Positions 36,632 to 45,698 of a DNA stretch of 64,000 nt are shown one piece after another. Source of the DNA: Pelagibacterales bacterium SAG-MED11. GTDB taxonomy: Bacteria; Pseudomonadota; Alphaproteobacteria; Pelagibacterales; Pelagibacteraceae. Below the pieces are notes generated by a model that had not been told where the DNA came from, searched no databases, and was given only the letters and a program-made list of their open reading frames with translations. Where the stretch lies: positions 124,001 through 188,000 of the forward strand of contig JACWDI010000001.1 in the NCBI GenBank assembly GCA_014654265.1, given 5' to 3'. Position numbers and translations under genes: made by a program. Positions within the stretch are counted from its first letter, which is position 1; every line of letters starts with the position of its first letter.

Positions 36632-36664
36632 ACAGCCTTAACGTGTGTATCACATTAAGGCTGT
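36632..36664 (-). terminator. Terminator of hupB
   Basis: ACAGCCTTAA (36632-36641) and TTAAGGCTGT (36655-36664) form a 10-bp stem with a 13-base loop just after the HU gene stop. The minus-strand tail is TTTCTATAT, a weak U-tract, so efficiency is uncertain. Confidence 0.6.
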
Positions 36665-36673
36665 AAAAAATTA

Positions 36674-36949
36674 TTATTTATTGAATACTTCTTTTAAAGC
36701 TTTTGCTGGTAAGAATTTTACCTTTTGTGAAGCAGCAATTTGGATCTGTTCACCAGTTCTAGGATTTCTTCCAACTCTCGCTTTTCTCTTAGCCACTTTA
36801 TAAGTTCCAAATCCAGCAATTTTTACTGAATCATCACCTTTTAAAGCGTCCAAAATGGTGTTGGTAATAGTGTCAAAAGTTCTTTCAGCATCAGCTTTGC
36901 TCAAATTTAAAGCTCCAGAAAGCTTGACGATTAGTTGTTTTTTATTCAT
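36674..36949 (-). CDS. hupB: HU-family DNA-binding protein
   Basis: The 91-residue protein is a complete HU: MNKKQLIVKLSGALNLSKAD at the dimerising helices, GDDSVKIAGFGTYKVAKRKA in the body, and the DNA-binding arm ARVGRNPRTGEQIQIAASQK with the intercalating proline. It compacts and bends DNA in the nucleoid. The size and arm match HU rather than IHF. It has its own 161-base upstream region and a terminator. Confidence 0.95.
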   Translation of the reverse strand: MNKKQLIVKLSGALNLSKADAERTFDTITNTILDALKGDDSVKIAGFGTYKVAKRKARVGRNPRTGEQIQIAASQKVKFLPAKALKEVFNK

Positions 36950-37110
36950 TTTAGCTCCGGTTTTATTAGGTTATTTTCTATTTTTATCAAAAGTATTGAT
37001 AAATCAAGACTTTTTTTAGTGTTAAACAAAAAGTTATACACAATATCTAGTATAATATCGAATTAATGTTGATTTTATTGACGTTTTTGACTTTACCAAC
37101 AATTAAATTA

Positions 37111-38220
37111 TTAGAATAAACCAAGGTCTTTTAAGTCATTAAAAGTTGTAAAAACCATCAAAGATAGCAATACAAATAAGCCGATTCGAAAAAAACCTTC
37201 TTGAGTATTTTGAGATAATGGTCGACCTAAAACTTTTTCAAATGCGTAAAACATCAAATGTCCTCCATCAAGCATTGGAATTGGGAAGAGATTTACTAAA
37301 CCTAAACTAATAGAAATGTATGCCATCATGCTAATAAATGCTAATAAACCAAATTCAGCAACTTGGCCTGATATTTTAGCAATTCTAATGGGTCCTCCTA
37401 ATTGTGAAGTATCTGCTTTACCAAAAATCATTGCTCCTATGTATTTTAATGATGAGGTGCTTACATAATAAACCTCATGAGCTGCATGGTAAATTGCCTT
37501 TGCTGGACCTAATTTTACATGATTGATTTCATTATTTTGAGCACCTAATTTAATTCCAACTACTCTTTTATTTATTTTATTGCCAAGATTGTCCTCACTT
37601 AAAACTATATTAGGCTTAATTTTCAGTAATAATTCATCATAAGATCGCTTTACTTTGAAATCAATAAAGTCATCAGTAGACATCATTATATATTTAGAGA
37701 CATCCATAATACTTTGGACCTCATTTCCATCTATTTCTAAAATTACATCGTTTTGTTTTAGACCACCTACCATTGCCGGACTTTCATTTTGAACTTCATT
37801 AATTACTGCTGGAGTAAAATCTTTTCCAATAAATGTATAGATTGAAAAGAAAATAACCAAAGCCAATAAAAAGTTTGCTAGAGGACCTCCAAATACAATT
37901 AGAACCCTTTGATACAAAGGTTTTAAAACAAACAATTTTTTACGATCTTCCTCATTATATTTCTTTATTATTTTTTCCTGATCGGCTTGAGAAAATACGT
38001 TTCGATCACCAAAAAATTTGACATAACCTCCTAGTGGAATCCAACATATTTTCCATCTAGTACCAGATTTATCATTCCATCCAAAAATTTCTTGACCAAA
38101 TCCAATAGAAAAGTCTGTAACTCCTACTCCATATCTCTTAGCAAAGTAATAATGACCATATTCATGAATAAAGACCACTACTAAAATTAATGCAATAAAA
38201 GGTAAAATAAAACCAAACAT
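37111..38220 (-). CDS. rseP: RIP metalloprotease RseP (site-2 protease)
   Basis: The 369-residue membrane protease has the zinc motif HEYGH (H19, E20, H23) in the first membrane helix. It also has the alphaproteobacterial DFSIGFGQEIFGWNDKSGTR region, one PDZ domain (about 120-200) and the second active-site motif NLFPIPMLDGGHLMFYAFEK near residue 315. It cuts membrane anchors of anti-sigma factors and small signal peptides. It is not beside dxr, bamA or lpx genes here, so its usual operon is not seen. Start follows the family's short N-terminus. Confidence 0.94.
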   Translation of the reverse strand: MFGFILPFIALILVVVFIHEYGHYYFAKRYGVGVTDFSIGFGQEIFGWNDKSGTRWKICWIPLGGYVKFFGDRNVFSQADQEKIIKKYNEEDRKKLFVLKPLYQRVLIVFGGPLANFLLALVIFFSIYTFIGKDFTPAVINEVQNESPAMVGGLKQNDVILEIDGNEVQSIMDVSKYIMMSTDDFIDFKVKRSYDELLLKIKPNIVLSEDNLGNKINKRVVGIKLGAQNNEINHVKLGPAKAIYHAAHEVYYVSTSSLKYIGAMIFGKADTSQLGGPIRIAKISGQVAEFGLLAFISMMAYISISLGLVNLFPIPMLDGGHLMFYAFEKVLGRPLSQNTQEGFFRIGLFVLLSLMVFTTFNDLKDLGLF

Positions 38221-38351
38221 ACTTTATTTTAAATGAATTCAAAAACATTCACAATAGGCCATTTTAATACAATTTTTGACTTTAAAACACTGATTGTATT
38301 TGTCTTAAAAAGATATATGCATCCAGCTAAATAAACAATAAAAACTAAATA

Positions 38352-39797
38352 ATGGACTTCAACGCATTACCAATTGATAATAAACTCAAACTTTCCATTA
38401 AATTTGCTGATTTTAAAACCCCTACTCCAATTCAAAGTAAATCAATTCCAATTAGTTTAACGGGTAAGGATATATTGGGTACAGCACAAACTGGCACTGG
38501 AAAGACTTTAGCCTTTACTATCCCAATGATTAATAAGCTTATTCTGGATAAAAATGCTATGGCATTAATTATCTGTCCTACTAGAGAGCTCGCAAGTCAA
38601 GTGATGCAGACTGTTTTGAAGCTAAATGTAAGAGAAATTGGAATAGGAAATGCACTTCTTATTGGTGGTGAGGGAATGCAAAAACAACTTAAAAAATTAA
38701 AAAAAAGAGCACGTATTATAGTTGGCACCCCTGGTAGAATAAATGATCATTTAAAAAGACAAAGTTTAAATTTGTCAAAAGTATCATACTTAGTTTTAGA
38801 TGAAACAGATAGAATGCTTGACATGGGATTTACTCCTCAAATTGAATTGATCTTAAAGTTTATTCCTAAACGACATCAAACTTTATTATTCTCGGCTACT
38901 TTGCCCAATAATATTTTAAAAATTTCAGAAAAGTATTTAAATAATCCAGAAAGAATAGCCGTGGGTTCTTTGTCTGCGCCAATAGAAAAGATTAAACAAG
39001 AAATATTTCAAATAACTCAAGACAAAAAATATCATGAATTGATAAATCAATTAGTTGAAAGAAATGGTTCAATATTGGTTTTTGTTAAAACTAAACATGG
39101 TGCAGATAAAATTGTTAAGCGTTTAAAATATGACGGCCATTCTGCAGATGCAATTCATGGTAATTTAAGACAAAGTAAAAGAGAACGTGTCATTAACAAC
39201 TTTAGAAATGGTAAGAGTAGAATTTTAATTGCAACTGATGTAGCTGCGAGAGGATTGGACATACCTTTAATTCAACATGTCATTAACTATGACTTACCAC
39301 AAGTGCCTGAAGACTATATTCATAGAATTGGTAGAACCGGAAGAGCTGGAAAAGACGGATCTGCCTTAACATTTCTAACTCCATCAGACCGATCTATGTG
39401 GAATTCTATAAGTAGATTAATTAATCCAGATTTTAAAATTTCAAAAGAAGGTCAATCGAGAAATTCTAAAGGTAAAAAAAGGTTCAAAGCAAGATTTAAT
39501 AAAGAGAAGAAATTTAAAGATAAAAAAAAATTCTTTAAAAAAGATGACTCTAGAAAGTCAAATTTTAAAGGTAAGAAAAAGTTCTTTAAAAAAGATGACT
39601 CAAGAAAGTCAAGTTTTAAAAAAAAGAAAATACCATTTGGATCTACCAATAATCCAAAATATTTTGACAAAAAGAAATCTAATAATTCTCAAACTTTTTC
39701 AAAAAAAAAGGATTATAAATTTGGTCGTAAAAAGAAGTTTAAGCATAGAAACAGACCTAAAAAATTTTCATTTAGAAAACACAATCGATCCAGATAA
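38352..39797 (+). CDS. DEAD-box RNA helicase (RhlE/DeaD-like) with lysine-rich tail
   Basis: The 481-residue protein has all core motifs: Q motif FADFKTPTPIQSKSIPIS, motif I AQTGTGKT, PTRELA, DETD in VLDETDRMLDMGFTPQ (a DEAD variant), SAT, and HRIGRTGRAGKDG. From about residue 370 the tail is extremely basic and includes a 17-residue repeat. It unwinds RNA in ribosome assembly or mRNA turnover. The DETD box replaces DEAD. The tail probably binds RNA without specificity. RhlE-type assignment is by overall layout. Confidence 0.93.
   Translation: MDFNALPIDNKLKLSIKFADFKTPTPIQSKSIPISLTGKDILGTAQTGTGKTLAFTIPMINKLILDKNAMALIICPTRELASQVMQTVLKLNVREIGIGNALLIGGEGMQKQLKKLKKRARIIVGTPGRINDHLKRQSLNLSKVSYLVLDETDRMLDMGFTPQIELILKFIPKRHQTLLFSATLPNNILKISEKYLNNPERIAVGSLSAPIEKIKQEIFQITQDKKYHELINQLVERNGSILVFVKTKHGADKIVKRLKYDGHSADAIHGNLRQSKRERVINNFRNGKSRILIATDVAARGLDIPLIQHVINYDLPQVPEDYIHRIGRTGRAGKDGSALTFLTPSDRSMWNSISRLINPDFKISKEGQSRNSKGKKRFKARFNKEKKFKDKKKFFKKDDSRKSNFKGKKKFFKKDDSRKSSFKKKKIPFGSTNNPKYFDKKKSNNSQTFSKKKDYKFGRKKKFKHRNRPKKFSFRKHNRSR
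39525..39626 (+). repeat. Tandem 51-bp coding repeat in the helicase tail
   Basis: Two near-identical 51-bp units, starting at about 39525 and 39576, each encode a K-K-F-F-K-K-D-D-S-R-K-S type segment of 17 residues. The two copies differ by only a few bases, which indicates a recent duplication or continuing exchange. Confidence 0.75.
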
Positions 39798-39808
39798 TTC
39801 AGTAAAGG

Positions 39809-39973
39809 CTAATAATACAATAAGATAAATATTGTTGCTAAAATGGCTGATAATATTAAGAAAATTACATAATTTATTTTAATATTTAACCTTTTATAAA
39901 TTTCCTCATTTATTTTTTCCCAAAATAATACTATTAAAAAAACAATTATCGCAGGAATAATAAATTTAAGCAT
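39809..39973 (-). CDS. Small two-helix membrane protein of unknown function (54 aa)
   Basis: ATG 39973 to TAG 39809 encodes 54 residues. There are two hydrophobic helices (about 3-18 and 35-53) joined by a charged linker (WEKINEEIYKRLNIKINY). It starts five bases after the stop of the RamB-like regulator, so it is probably in that transcript, and it ends 11 bases from the convergent helicase. I recognise no family. Close packing and the simple hairpin topology support a real gene. Confidence 0.55.
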   Translation of the reverse strand: MLKFIIPAIIVFLIVLFWEKINEEIYKRLNIKINYVIFLILSAILATIFILLYY

Positions 39974-39978
39974 TGTTT

Positions 39979-41409
39979 CTAACTCTTATCTCCAACATAA
40001 ACTGATACACCTCTAGAATTAATATCAACATCGAATTTCTTATGTAAAGGAGGAAAGGCTCTTTGTGAACAGTCTAATCTATCACATGTTCTACAAGAAA
40101 CACCGATTGGTATTTCAGTAGTTTTATCTGTTACATTAATGTTTTCTGTATAAACAAAATCTTTTGCATATTTGGCATCACATCCTAATCCTATAGATAA
40201 AATACTTTTAGATTGACCAAATCTTCCAATTCCTTTTTCAACAGTTCTTGCAATACAAACATATTTTTCTCCATTGGTCATTTTACTCACTGCAGCTTGA
40301 ATTACTCCTGGTCTTGTAAATGCAGAATAAACATTCCACCTTGGGCATGCTCCTCCATACCTAGGAATTTCAATTCCAGATAAAGAAAATCTTTTTGAAA
40401 TATTCCCAGCCATATCTACTCTTAGAAAATGGAATGGAATTCCTGGTAATTTAGGATCTTGTAAACAAGTAACTCTATGCGTAACTTGTTCAAAAGATGT
40501 TGCAAAAGTATTTTGCAAAAGCTCTAAATCATATTTTAGCTTTTTGCATTCAGTGTGGAAAGGTTTATAGGGCATTAGTATTGCAGCTCCACAATAATTC
40601 AATAAGGCTACTTTTGTTAATTTTTTAGACTCCTCAGAAGGAAATGTGAAAGTAGACAGGTAGTCTTCAATCTCTTTAGTAGCTCCTTCTTGAGCAATTT
40701 GAGCAGCTGCATGCAGCTTTTTTGTCTCCAAAGAACTATAATCACTCAGTAATAATTCTTTTTTATTTTTATGATAAATTTTTGAAAAAGGTTTATCCTC
40801 TTCAGGAATTACATCTTTTACAGTAATTCCAAATTCTGTTTTTAAGTATTCACAGAGAGCTATATATCTAGTTCGATTGTTTTTTTGAACTTTTTCAAAT
40901 ACCTTGTTTGCAAATTCCTCTAATTTAGGAAAATAGTTTTTATTTTTTTGTAAAAAATCAGAAATTACTTCTCCTGGAAATGAGCTTTTTCTACCATCAA
41001 CAATTTTACCAGATATCTTTTCAATCTTATTAATTAATTCATGATCTTTTTTTTTTAAAATGTCTCCTAGCCTTACAATTGCTTTTCCAATTTTAGGATT
41101 TGTACCCACAAGATCTTTAACCTCTGGGCCTAAAATGTCTAAATCCTCAAATAATTCATCATCAAGGATTTCGGACAAAGTATTTTCTAAGTTTAAATCT
41201 GTTTTTGAAGTTAATTGCGAAAGCTCAATGTTAAGTTTTTCACAAATTTTTAAAAGAAGATCTCCATCAATTTTCCTTTTTCCACCTTCAATTAGATTTA
41301 AGTAACTTGGAGAAATACTTAACTCCTCAGCAAGTTTATTAGCTTGAAGACCTAATTGTCTTCTAAAAGCCTTGATTTTTGGCCCAATTTTAAGATCTAA
41401 TTGACTCAT
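39979..41409 (-). CDS. XRE/ScfR-RamB-family transcriptional regulator
   Basis: The 476-residue protein has an N-terminal helix-turn-helix (LGLQANKLAEELSISPSYLN, about residues 19-38). A large domain follows with SKKLHAAAQIAQEG-like helices (ImmA/IrrE-like) and a cysteine-rich C-terminal part PIGVSCRTCDRLDCSQRAFP. This is the short-chain fatty acyl-CoA/acetate regulator type, of which RamB controls glyoxylate-cycle genes in Corynebacterium. It is divergent from the aceA region, and repeated GTAAAT motifs fill the space between. It therefore probably controls aceA and itself. Confidence 0.88.
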   Translation of the reverse strand: MSQLDLKIGPKIKAFRRQLGLQANKLAEELSISPSYLNLIEGGKRKIDGDLLLKICEKLNIELSQLTSKTDLNLENTLSEILDDELFEDLDILGPEVKDLVGTNPKIGKAIVRLGDILKKKDHELINKIEKISGKIVDGRKSSFPGEVISDFLQKNKNYFPKLEEFANKVFEKVQKNNRTRYIALCEYLKTEFGITVKDVIPEEDKPFSKIYHKNKKELLLSDYSSLETKKLHAAAQIAQEGATKEIEDYLSTFTFPSEESKKLTKVALLNYCGAAILMPYKPFHTECKKLKYDLELLQNTFATSFEQVTHRVTCLQDPKLPGIPFHFLRVDMAGNISKRFSLSGIEIPRYGGACPRWNVYSAFTRPGVIQAAVSKMTNGEKYVCIARTVEKGIGRFGQSKSILSIGLGCDAKYAKDFVYTENINVTDKTTEIPIGVSCRTCDRLDCSQRAFPPLHKKFDVDINSRGVSVYVGDKS

Positions 41410-41417
41410 ATTTTCTA

Positions 41418-41521
41418 TTTGTAAATTTTGTAAATTTATTTTTACAAAATTTTTCTTTCATTTACAACACTTTTACACTTTTTTATAGATTTTGTAAATC
41501 CTGTAAATTATAAAGTTTACA
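41418..41521. promoter_or_regulatory. Cluster of TTTGTAAAT-type repeats between the RamB-like gene and aceA (candidate operators)
   Basis: Related sequences occur at 41418-41426 and 41426-41435 (TTTGTAAAT, TTTTGTAAAT), inverted at 41441-41450 (TTTACAAAAT) and 41461-41467, and again at 41490-41499 and 41501-41508. Together they give direct and inverted copies on both sides of the promoter area. The known RamB site contains the similar core GTTTGCAAA, so these are plausible binding sites for the adjacent regulator. Confidence 0.5.
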
Positions 41522-41682
41522 TGGACGAAAAATTAAAAAACAGTGAAAATGAAGCTCAAATCATAAGACATGAAGACCTTGCTAGACACAATAGCAGAGG
41601 AATCTACATGAGAGATGATCATTGTGATTGGGGTTCAAGTGGAATGCAAGATCTGGTTGAGACTCTAAACGACTCAAACTAG
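41521..41682 (+). CDS. Small acidic protein upstream of aceA (53 aa)
   Basis: ATG 41521 to TAG 41682 encodes 53 residues starting MDEKLKNSENEAQIIRHEDL. It contains ARHNSRGIYMRDDHCDWGSS, which has several histidines and one cysteine and is not low-complexity. No clear ribosome site precedes it, but the start lies right after the operator-like cluster, so a leaderless or near-leaderless message is possible. It stands 68 bases before aceA. I recognise no family. The composition is protein-like, but a chance frame cannot be excluded. Confidence 0.5.
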   Translation: MDEKLKNSENEAQIIRHEDLARHNSRGIYMRDDHCDWGSSGMQDLVETLNDSN

Positions 41683-41750
41683 TTCTAATTCATTCGACTT
41701 TATTCATTATTCATTTCTTACTAAGACTTTAACATCACAGGATTATTATA

Positions 41751-43025
41751 ATGAGCGCAGAAAATATCTCATATGATTTAAAAAGATTTGCAGGAATAAA
41801 AAGGGACTATACTCCTGAAGAAGTTGAAAGACTTAGGGGATCCATAAAAATTGAATATTCTATATGTAAACAACAATCTACTAAATTGTGGAAACTACTT
41901 AACTCGGAACCTTATGTGAATACATTAGGATCTTTATCCGGTAACCACGCAGTTCAACACGCAAAAGCTGGATTAAAAGCGATTTATTTAAGTGGCTGGC
42001 AGGTTGCAGCAGATGCTAACAGTGCTGGAGAAATGTACCCTGATCAATCTCTATATCCATATGACAGTGCTCCAAAATTAGTTGAATCAATGAATAATGC
42101 TTTAATAAGAGCTGATCAAATTCAACATATGGAATTAAAAGATGGTGATATGAAGACAGAAAAAAGAGTTGATTATATGCTACCAATTATTGCAGATGGA
42201 GAAGCAGGTTTTGGTGGACCATTAAATGTATTTGAACTTGCAAAAAAATTTATTAAAGCAGGTGCTGCTGGTGTTCACTTTGAAGATCAATTAGCTAGTG
42301 AAAAAAAATGTGGTCATATGGGTGGAAAAGTACTTGTTCCAACTGGTACGATGATCAAAAATTTAAAGGCAGCAAGACTAGCTGCAGATATTGCAGATGT
42401 ACCATTAATCATTTTAGCAAGAACTGATGCTAATGCTGCAAAACTAATTACTAATGATCATGATGAAAATGATAAAACTTTCCTTACTGGTGAAAGATCT
42501 CCAGAGGGTTTTTATTACGTAAAAGCAGGCATTGATCAAGCAATATCAAGAGGATTAGCTTATGCACCTTATTCAGATTTAATTTGGTGTGAAACTGCTA
42601 CTCCTAATCTTGAAGAAGCTAAAAAATTTGCTGATGCAATTCATGAAAAATTTCCTGGAAAGCTTTTAGCTTATAATTGTTCACCTTCATTTAATTGGAA
42701 AAAACATTTATCTGATAGCGAGATTGCAACTTTTCAACAAGAAATAAGTAAAATGGGATATAAATTTCAATTCATTACATTAGCTGGATTTCATACTCAA
42801 AATATCGCTATTTTTGAATTAGCTGAAAAATATAAAAACGAAGGCATGACAGCTTATTCAAAAATTCAAGAACAAGAATTTGCTCGTGAGAAAGATGGTT
42901 ACACAAGTGTCAAACATCAAAGAGAAGTTGGGACTTCTTATTTTGATGCTGTTTCAAACACTATAAGCAGTGGTAAAAGTTCAACAACAGCGATGGCAGG
43001 GTCAACCGAGTCCGAGCAATTCTAA
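41751..43025 (+). CDS. aceA: Isocitrate lyase
   Basis: The 424-residue enzyme splits isocitrate to glyoxylate and succinate. The signature loop [14 protein letters not shown] with the catalytic cysteine lies near residue 188. Other family blocks are [20 protein letters not shown] and [20 protein letters not shown], plus [20 protein letters not shown]. It is the ICL1-type enzyme of the glyoxylate cycle. No malate synthase gene is seen here. AGGA lies eight bases before ATG, and a hairpin terminator follows. Confidence 0.97.
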   Translation: MSAENISYDLKRFAGIKRDYTPEEVERLRGSIKIEYSICKQQSTKLWKLLNSEPYVNTLGSLSGNHAVQHAKAGLKAIYLSGWQVAADANSAGEMYPDQSLYPYDSAPKLVESMNNALIRADQIQHMELKDGDMKTEKRVDYMLPIIADGEAGFGGPLNVFELAKKFIKAGAAGVHFEDQLASEKKCGHMGGKVLVPTGTMIKNLKAARLAADIADVPLIILARTDANAAKLITNDHDENDKTFLTGERSPEGFYYVKAGIDQAISRGLAYAPYSDLIWCETATPNLEEAKKFADAIHEKFPGKLLAYNCSPSFNWKKHLSDSEIATFQQEISKMGYKFQFITLAGFHTQNIAIFELAEKYKNEGMTAYSKIQEQEFAREKDGYTSVKHQREVGTSYFDAVSNTISSGKSSTTAMAGSTESEQF

Positions 43026-43053
43026 AAACACGTTCCTCTTAATAAAATAGTTA

Positions 43054-43083
43054 TCTAACTGGCCCAGAAGTGGGTCAGTTAGA
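43054..43083 (+). terminator. Hairpin terminator after aceA
   Basis: TCTAACTGGCCCA (43054-43066) pairs with TGGGTCAGTTAGA (43071-43083) in a 13-bp stem with one G-U pair and a GAAG loop. The plus tail TTATTCATTTTGTC is moderately U-rich. The stem could also serve the convergent gene. Confidence 0.75.
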
Positions 43084-43103
43084 TTATTCATTTTGTCTTT
43101 AAA

Positions 43104-44030
43104 TTATTTTTTTTTGAATAATCTTGTTAAAAATCTTAATTTCCATGAGATTATATTTAATAATCTTTTAAAATATAAACTGATAATAGTCTCATTTTTA
43201 TATTTATTTACATCAATAATCTCGTCAATTTTAAACGAGCATGCACCCCTTATATCTTTGAAATTTTTTCCTCTGAATTCTGGAAACTTATAATAATAAT
43301 TATTAGTAATGTGTTCAATGAAGCAATTGGGGTCAAGTTTGCTATCTATTTCAGGTAAGAGAGTTGCCTTGAAATAGTTAATATTTAAGGCATTGAAACC
43401 TATTGAGGATCTTTCAGTTATTCCATAATTGTGTCTAAAATTATGAACCTTTCTTTTGAAATTCCACCATTTTGAATTAATAAAATCATTAAATTGATTT
43501 TGATCATATATCCAAAAACAACAATAATTTTCTAAATCGTTTATAATAAAATTTTGTGAATTTAAGTTAAAAAATTTATTCAATTTTTCTGATATATGAA
43601 TACTGTAATTTTCATTATCTTCATTGTTTTTTTCATATATCAAAAAACCTAGATTAAATTTATTTTCTGATAAACTTTTTTGGTATTTTAGATAATATTG
43701 TAAATTTCTTTCAGTAAATTTAATGTCATGTTCCAGATACATATAGTAATCATAATTACTTTTTTGTTTTTGCATTTCTGGCCTAGTTAGCCAAGTCAAA
43801 TAGCCTTTTTCTAAATCATCATTATTAATTTGATGATTAATTACATTGGCATCTAATTCTTTATCATTTAAAAAGTTATTATGGGTATGTATGAATATAT
43901 CTGTTGGAAGAGAAAGTTTTTTTAGATTTAAAATATTTTCCTTTAAATAATCAAATCTAGTTAAGTTTCTATATCCCTCTTTTTTTTCAGGATTTGGATT
44001 GTAAAAAGGTATATGAATAGATATAGACAT
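43104..44030 (-). CDS. Putative glycosyltransferase-like protein
   Basis: I start the gene at ATG 44030 (MSISIHIPFYNPNPEKKEGY), giving 308 residues; longer frames would run into the divergent dehydratase gene. It has DIFIHTHNNFL and DYYMYLEHDIKFTERNLQYY, where the EHD plays the place of the metal-binding DxD of GT-A enzymes. A basic tail (RLLNIISWKLRFLTRLFKKK) suits membrane association. It probably adds sugars to a surface glycan. The family is not one I can name. Confidence 0.6.
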   Translation of the reverse strand: MSISIHIPFYNPNPEKKEGYRNLTRFDYLKENILNLKKLSLPTDIFIHTHNNFLNDKELDANVINHQINNDDLEKGYLTWLTRPEMQKQKSNYDYYMYLEHDIKFTERNLQYYLKYQKSLSENKFNLGFLIYEKNNEDNENYSIHISEKLNKFFNLNSQNFIINDLENYCCFWIYDQNQFNDFINSKWWNFKRKVHNFRHNYGITERSSIGFNALNINYFKATLLPEIDSKLDPNCFIEHITNNYYYKFPEFRGKNFKDIRGACSFKIDEIIDVNKYKNETIISLYFKRLLNIISWKLRFLTRLFKKK

Positions 44031-44071
44031 TTTTAAAATTAAAATTATAAACAAATTTAACATTTTTAATA

Positions 44072-45025
44072 ATGAAAAAAATATTAATAACGGGTGGAAC
44101 AGGATATCTTGGTAGAAATTTAGCACTTTTTTACAAAAAAAAATATAAAGTCTTTATTGGTGCAAGAAACAATAAACAAAATTTTCTAGTAAAAAACTTA
44201 ACAAATTGTGAAGTGGTTCCTCTTGATGTTTCTAATATTGAATCTGTAAATGATTGCTTAAACTATTCTAAGCCTGACATTGTTATTCATGCGGCTGCTA
44301 CTAAATTTGTTGATCTATCTGAAAAATTTCCTTTTGAATGTATTGATATAAACATTGTTGGATCAGCCAACATAGCAAGAGCATGCATAAATAAAAAAAT
44401 TCCTACAGTTATTGGTGTATCAACAGATAAGGCTTCGCCACCTATTAAAAATATTTATGGTTTAAGTAAATCATGTATGGAAAGACTTTTCTCATCTATT
44501 GAGCCTTATGGTAAAACAAAATTTGTCTGTGTTAGATATGGAAATGTGACATGGTCAACAGGTTCAGTGCTTCCTATTTGGAAACAAATGTTCAATAAAA
44601 ATAAAACTATTTTAACTACAGGACCTAACATGAGAAGATTTTTTTTCTCAGTTGATGAAGCTGTAAGTTTAATTGATCAAGCGTTAAAATTAAAAAATAA
44701 ATTAGCTGGTAAAATTCTCTCTGCAGAAATGAAATCATCAAAAATGATAGATATTTTAAAAGTCTGGATTAAAAAATTTGGTGGAAATTATAAAATAATT
44801 CAAACAAGAAAAGGTGATAGATTAGATGAGTATTTAATTGGAGAAGACGAATTAAAATACGCTGAAGTTTTAAAGATTAAAAACAAAAAATATTTTGTTA
44901 TAAATTTTAATAAATTATCAAAAAGACCACTTAAAAAAATTGTTTCATCAAAAGATGCTAAAAAATTATTACAGTCTGAAATAGAAAAGATAATTCAATT
45001 TGGACTAAGATCTAATGAACTCTAA
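44072..45025 (+). CDS. CapD/PseB-like NAD(P)-dependent nucleotide-sugar dehydratase/epimerase
   Basis: The 317-residue SDR-fold protein has the NAD motif ITGGTGYLGRNLALFYKKKY near residue 6. It also has HAAATKFVDLSEKFP, the catalytic YGLSKSCMERLF (Tyr-xxx-Lys) near residue 130, and STDKASPPIKN, which is typical of the CapD/PseB group. It is shorter than full CapD and lacks the N-terminal membrane helices, so it resembles UDP-GlcNAc inverting 4,6-dehydratase (PseB). It makes a modified sugar for surface glycans. It overlaps the nucleotidyltransferase gene by 11 bases. Confidence 0.85.
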   Translation: MKKILITGGTGYLGRNLALFYKKKYKVFIGARNNKQNFLVKNLTNCEVVPLDVSNIESVNDCLNYSKPDIVIHAAATKFVDLSEKFPFECIDINIVGSANIARACINKKIPTVIGVSTDKASPPIKNIYGLSKSCMERLFSSIEPYGKTKFVCVRYGNVTWSTGSVLPIWKQMFNKNKTILTTGPNMRRFFFSVDEAVSLIDQALKLKNKLAGKILSAEMKSSKMIDILKVWIKKFGGNYKIIQTRKGDRLDEYLIGEDELKYAEVLKIKNKKYFVINFNKLSKRPLKKIVSSKDAKKLLQSEIEKIIQFGLRSNEL

Positions 45026-45695
45026 AAAAATTAATCATGCTTTTATTATGGCTGCTGGTCGTGGAACTCGGCTAAGACCTTTAACAAAAAAAATACCTAA
45101 AGGACTAATAAAATTTAAACAAACATCATTAATAGCAAATGGAATAAAAAAACTTAAAAAATATATAGATTTTATCCATATTTCAGTGGGTTATAAAGGC
45201 CCGATACTCGCTAAGCATCTAATAGAAGAAAAAGTTTCATCTATCATTAATACAGATAAAAAAGGAAACTCATGGTGGATTTTTAATTCAATATTTAAAT
45301 CTTTTGACTCACCTTTGTATGTTCTTACCTGTGATAATGTTACTAATATCGATTTTAAAAAAATTGAAAAAGACTATTATAAAAAAGGTCAGCCTATGTG
45401 CATGATAATACCTACAAAGCCAATTAAAGGTTTAGCAGGAGACTACATATATAGAAAAAAAAATATTATTCAAGGATTATCAAGAAAGGTTAAATCAGAT
45501 ATTTATTGTACTGGCATTCAAGTATTAAATCCAAAAAAAATAAATGATAAGATTAAGTCAACAGACGATTTTAATATTCTTTGGAAAAGATTAATAAAAA
45601 TTAAACAGCTATATGTTTCTGATGTTATGCCAAAAAAATGGTATACTGTAGATAACGTAGACAATTACAAAAAGTTAAAAAAAATTTTCAAATAA
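45015..45695 (+). CDS. Sugar/choline-phosphate nucleotidyltransferase family protein
   Basis: The 226-residue protein opens with the nucleotidyltransferase motif FIMAAGRGTRLRPLTKKIPK and continues with KGLIKFKQTSLIANGIKKLK and a metal-site aspartate in YVLTCDNVTNIDF. The family activates sugar-1-phosphates or phosphocholine with CTP/UTP/dTTP. Length fits the short single-domain members such as LicC-like enzymes. It is translationally coupled to the dehydratase gene before it, so the products probably act in one glycan path. Confidence 0.85.
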   Translation: MNSKKINHAFIMAAGRGTRLRPLTKKIPKGLIKFKQTSLIANGIKKLKKYIDFIHISVGYKGPILAKHLIEEKVSSIINTDKKGNSWWIFNSIFKSFDSPLYVLTCDNVTNIDFKKIEKDYYKKGQPMCMIIPTKPIKGLAGDYIYRKKNIIQGLSRKVKSDIYCTGIQVLNPKKINDKIKSTDDFNILWKRLIKIKQLYVSDVMPKKWYTVDNVDNYKKLKKIFK

Positions 45696-45698
45696 AAG

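Noticed and set aside
44031-44126. Extended start of the glycosyltransferase-like gene overlapping the divergent dehydratase gene
   Set aside because: The extension is hydrophobic and low-complexity, and it overlaps an established opposite gene; ATG 44030 begins a sensible protein.
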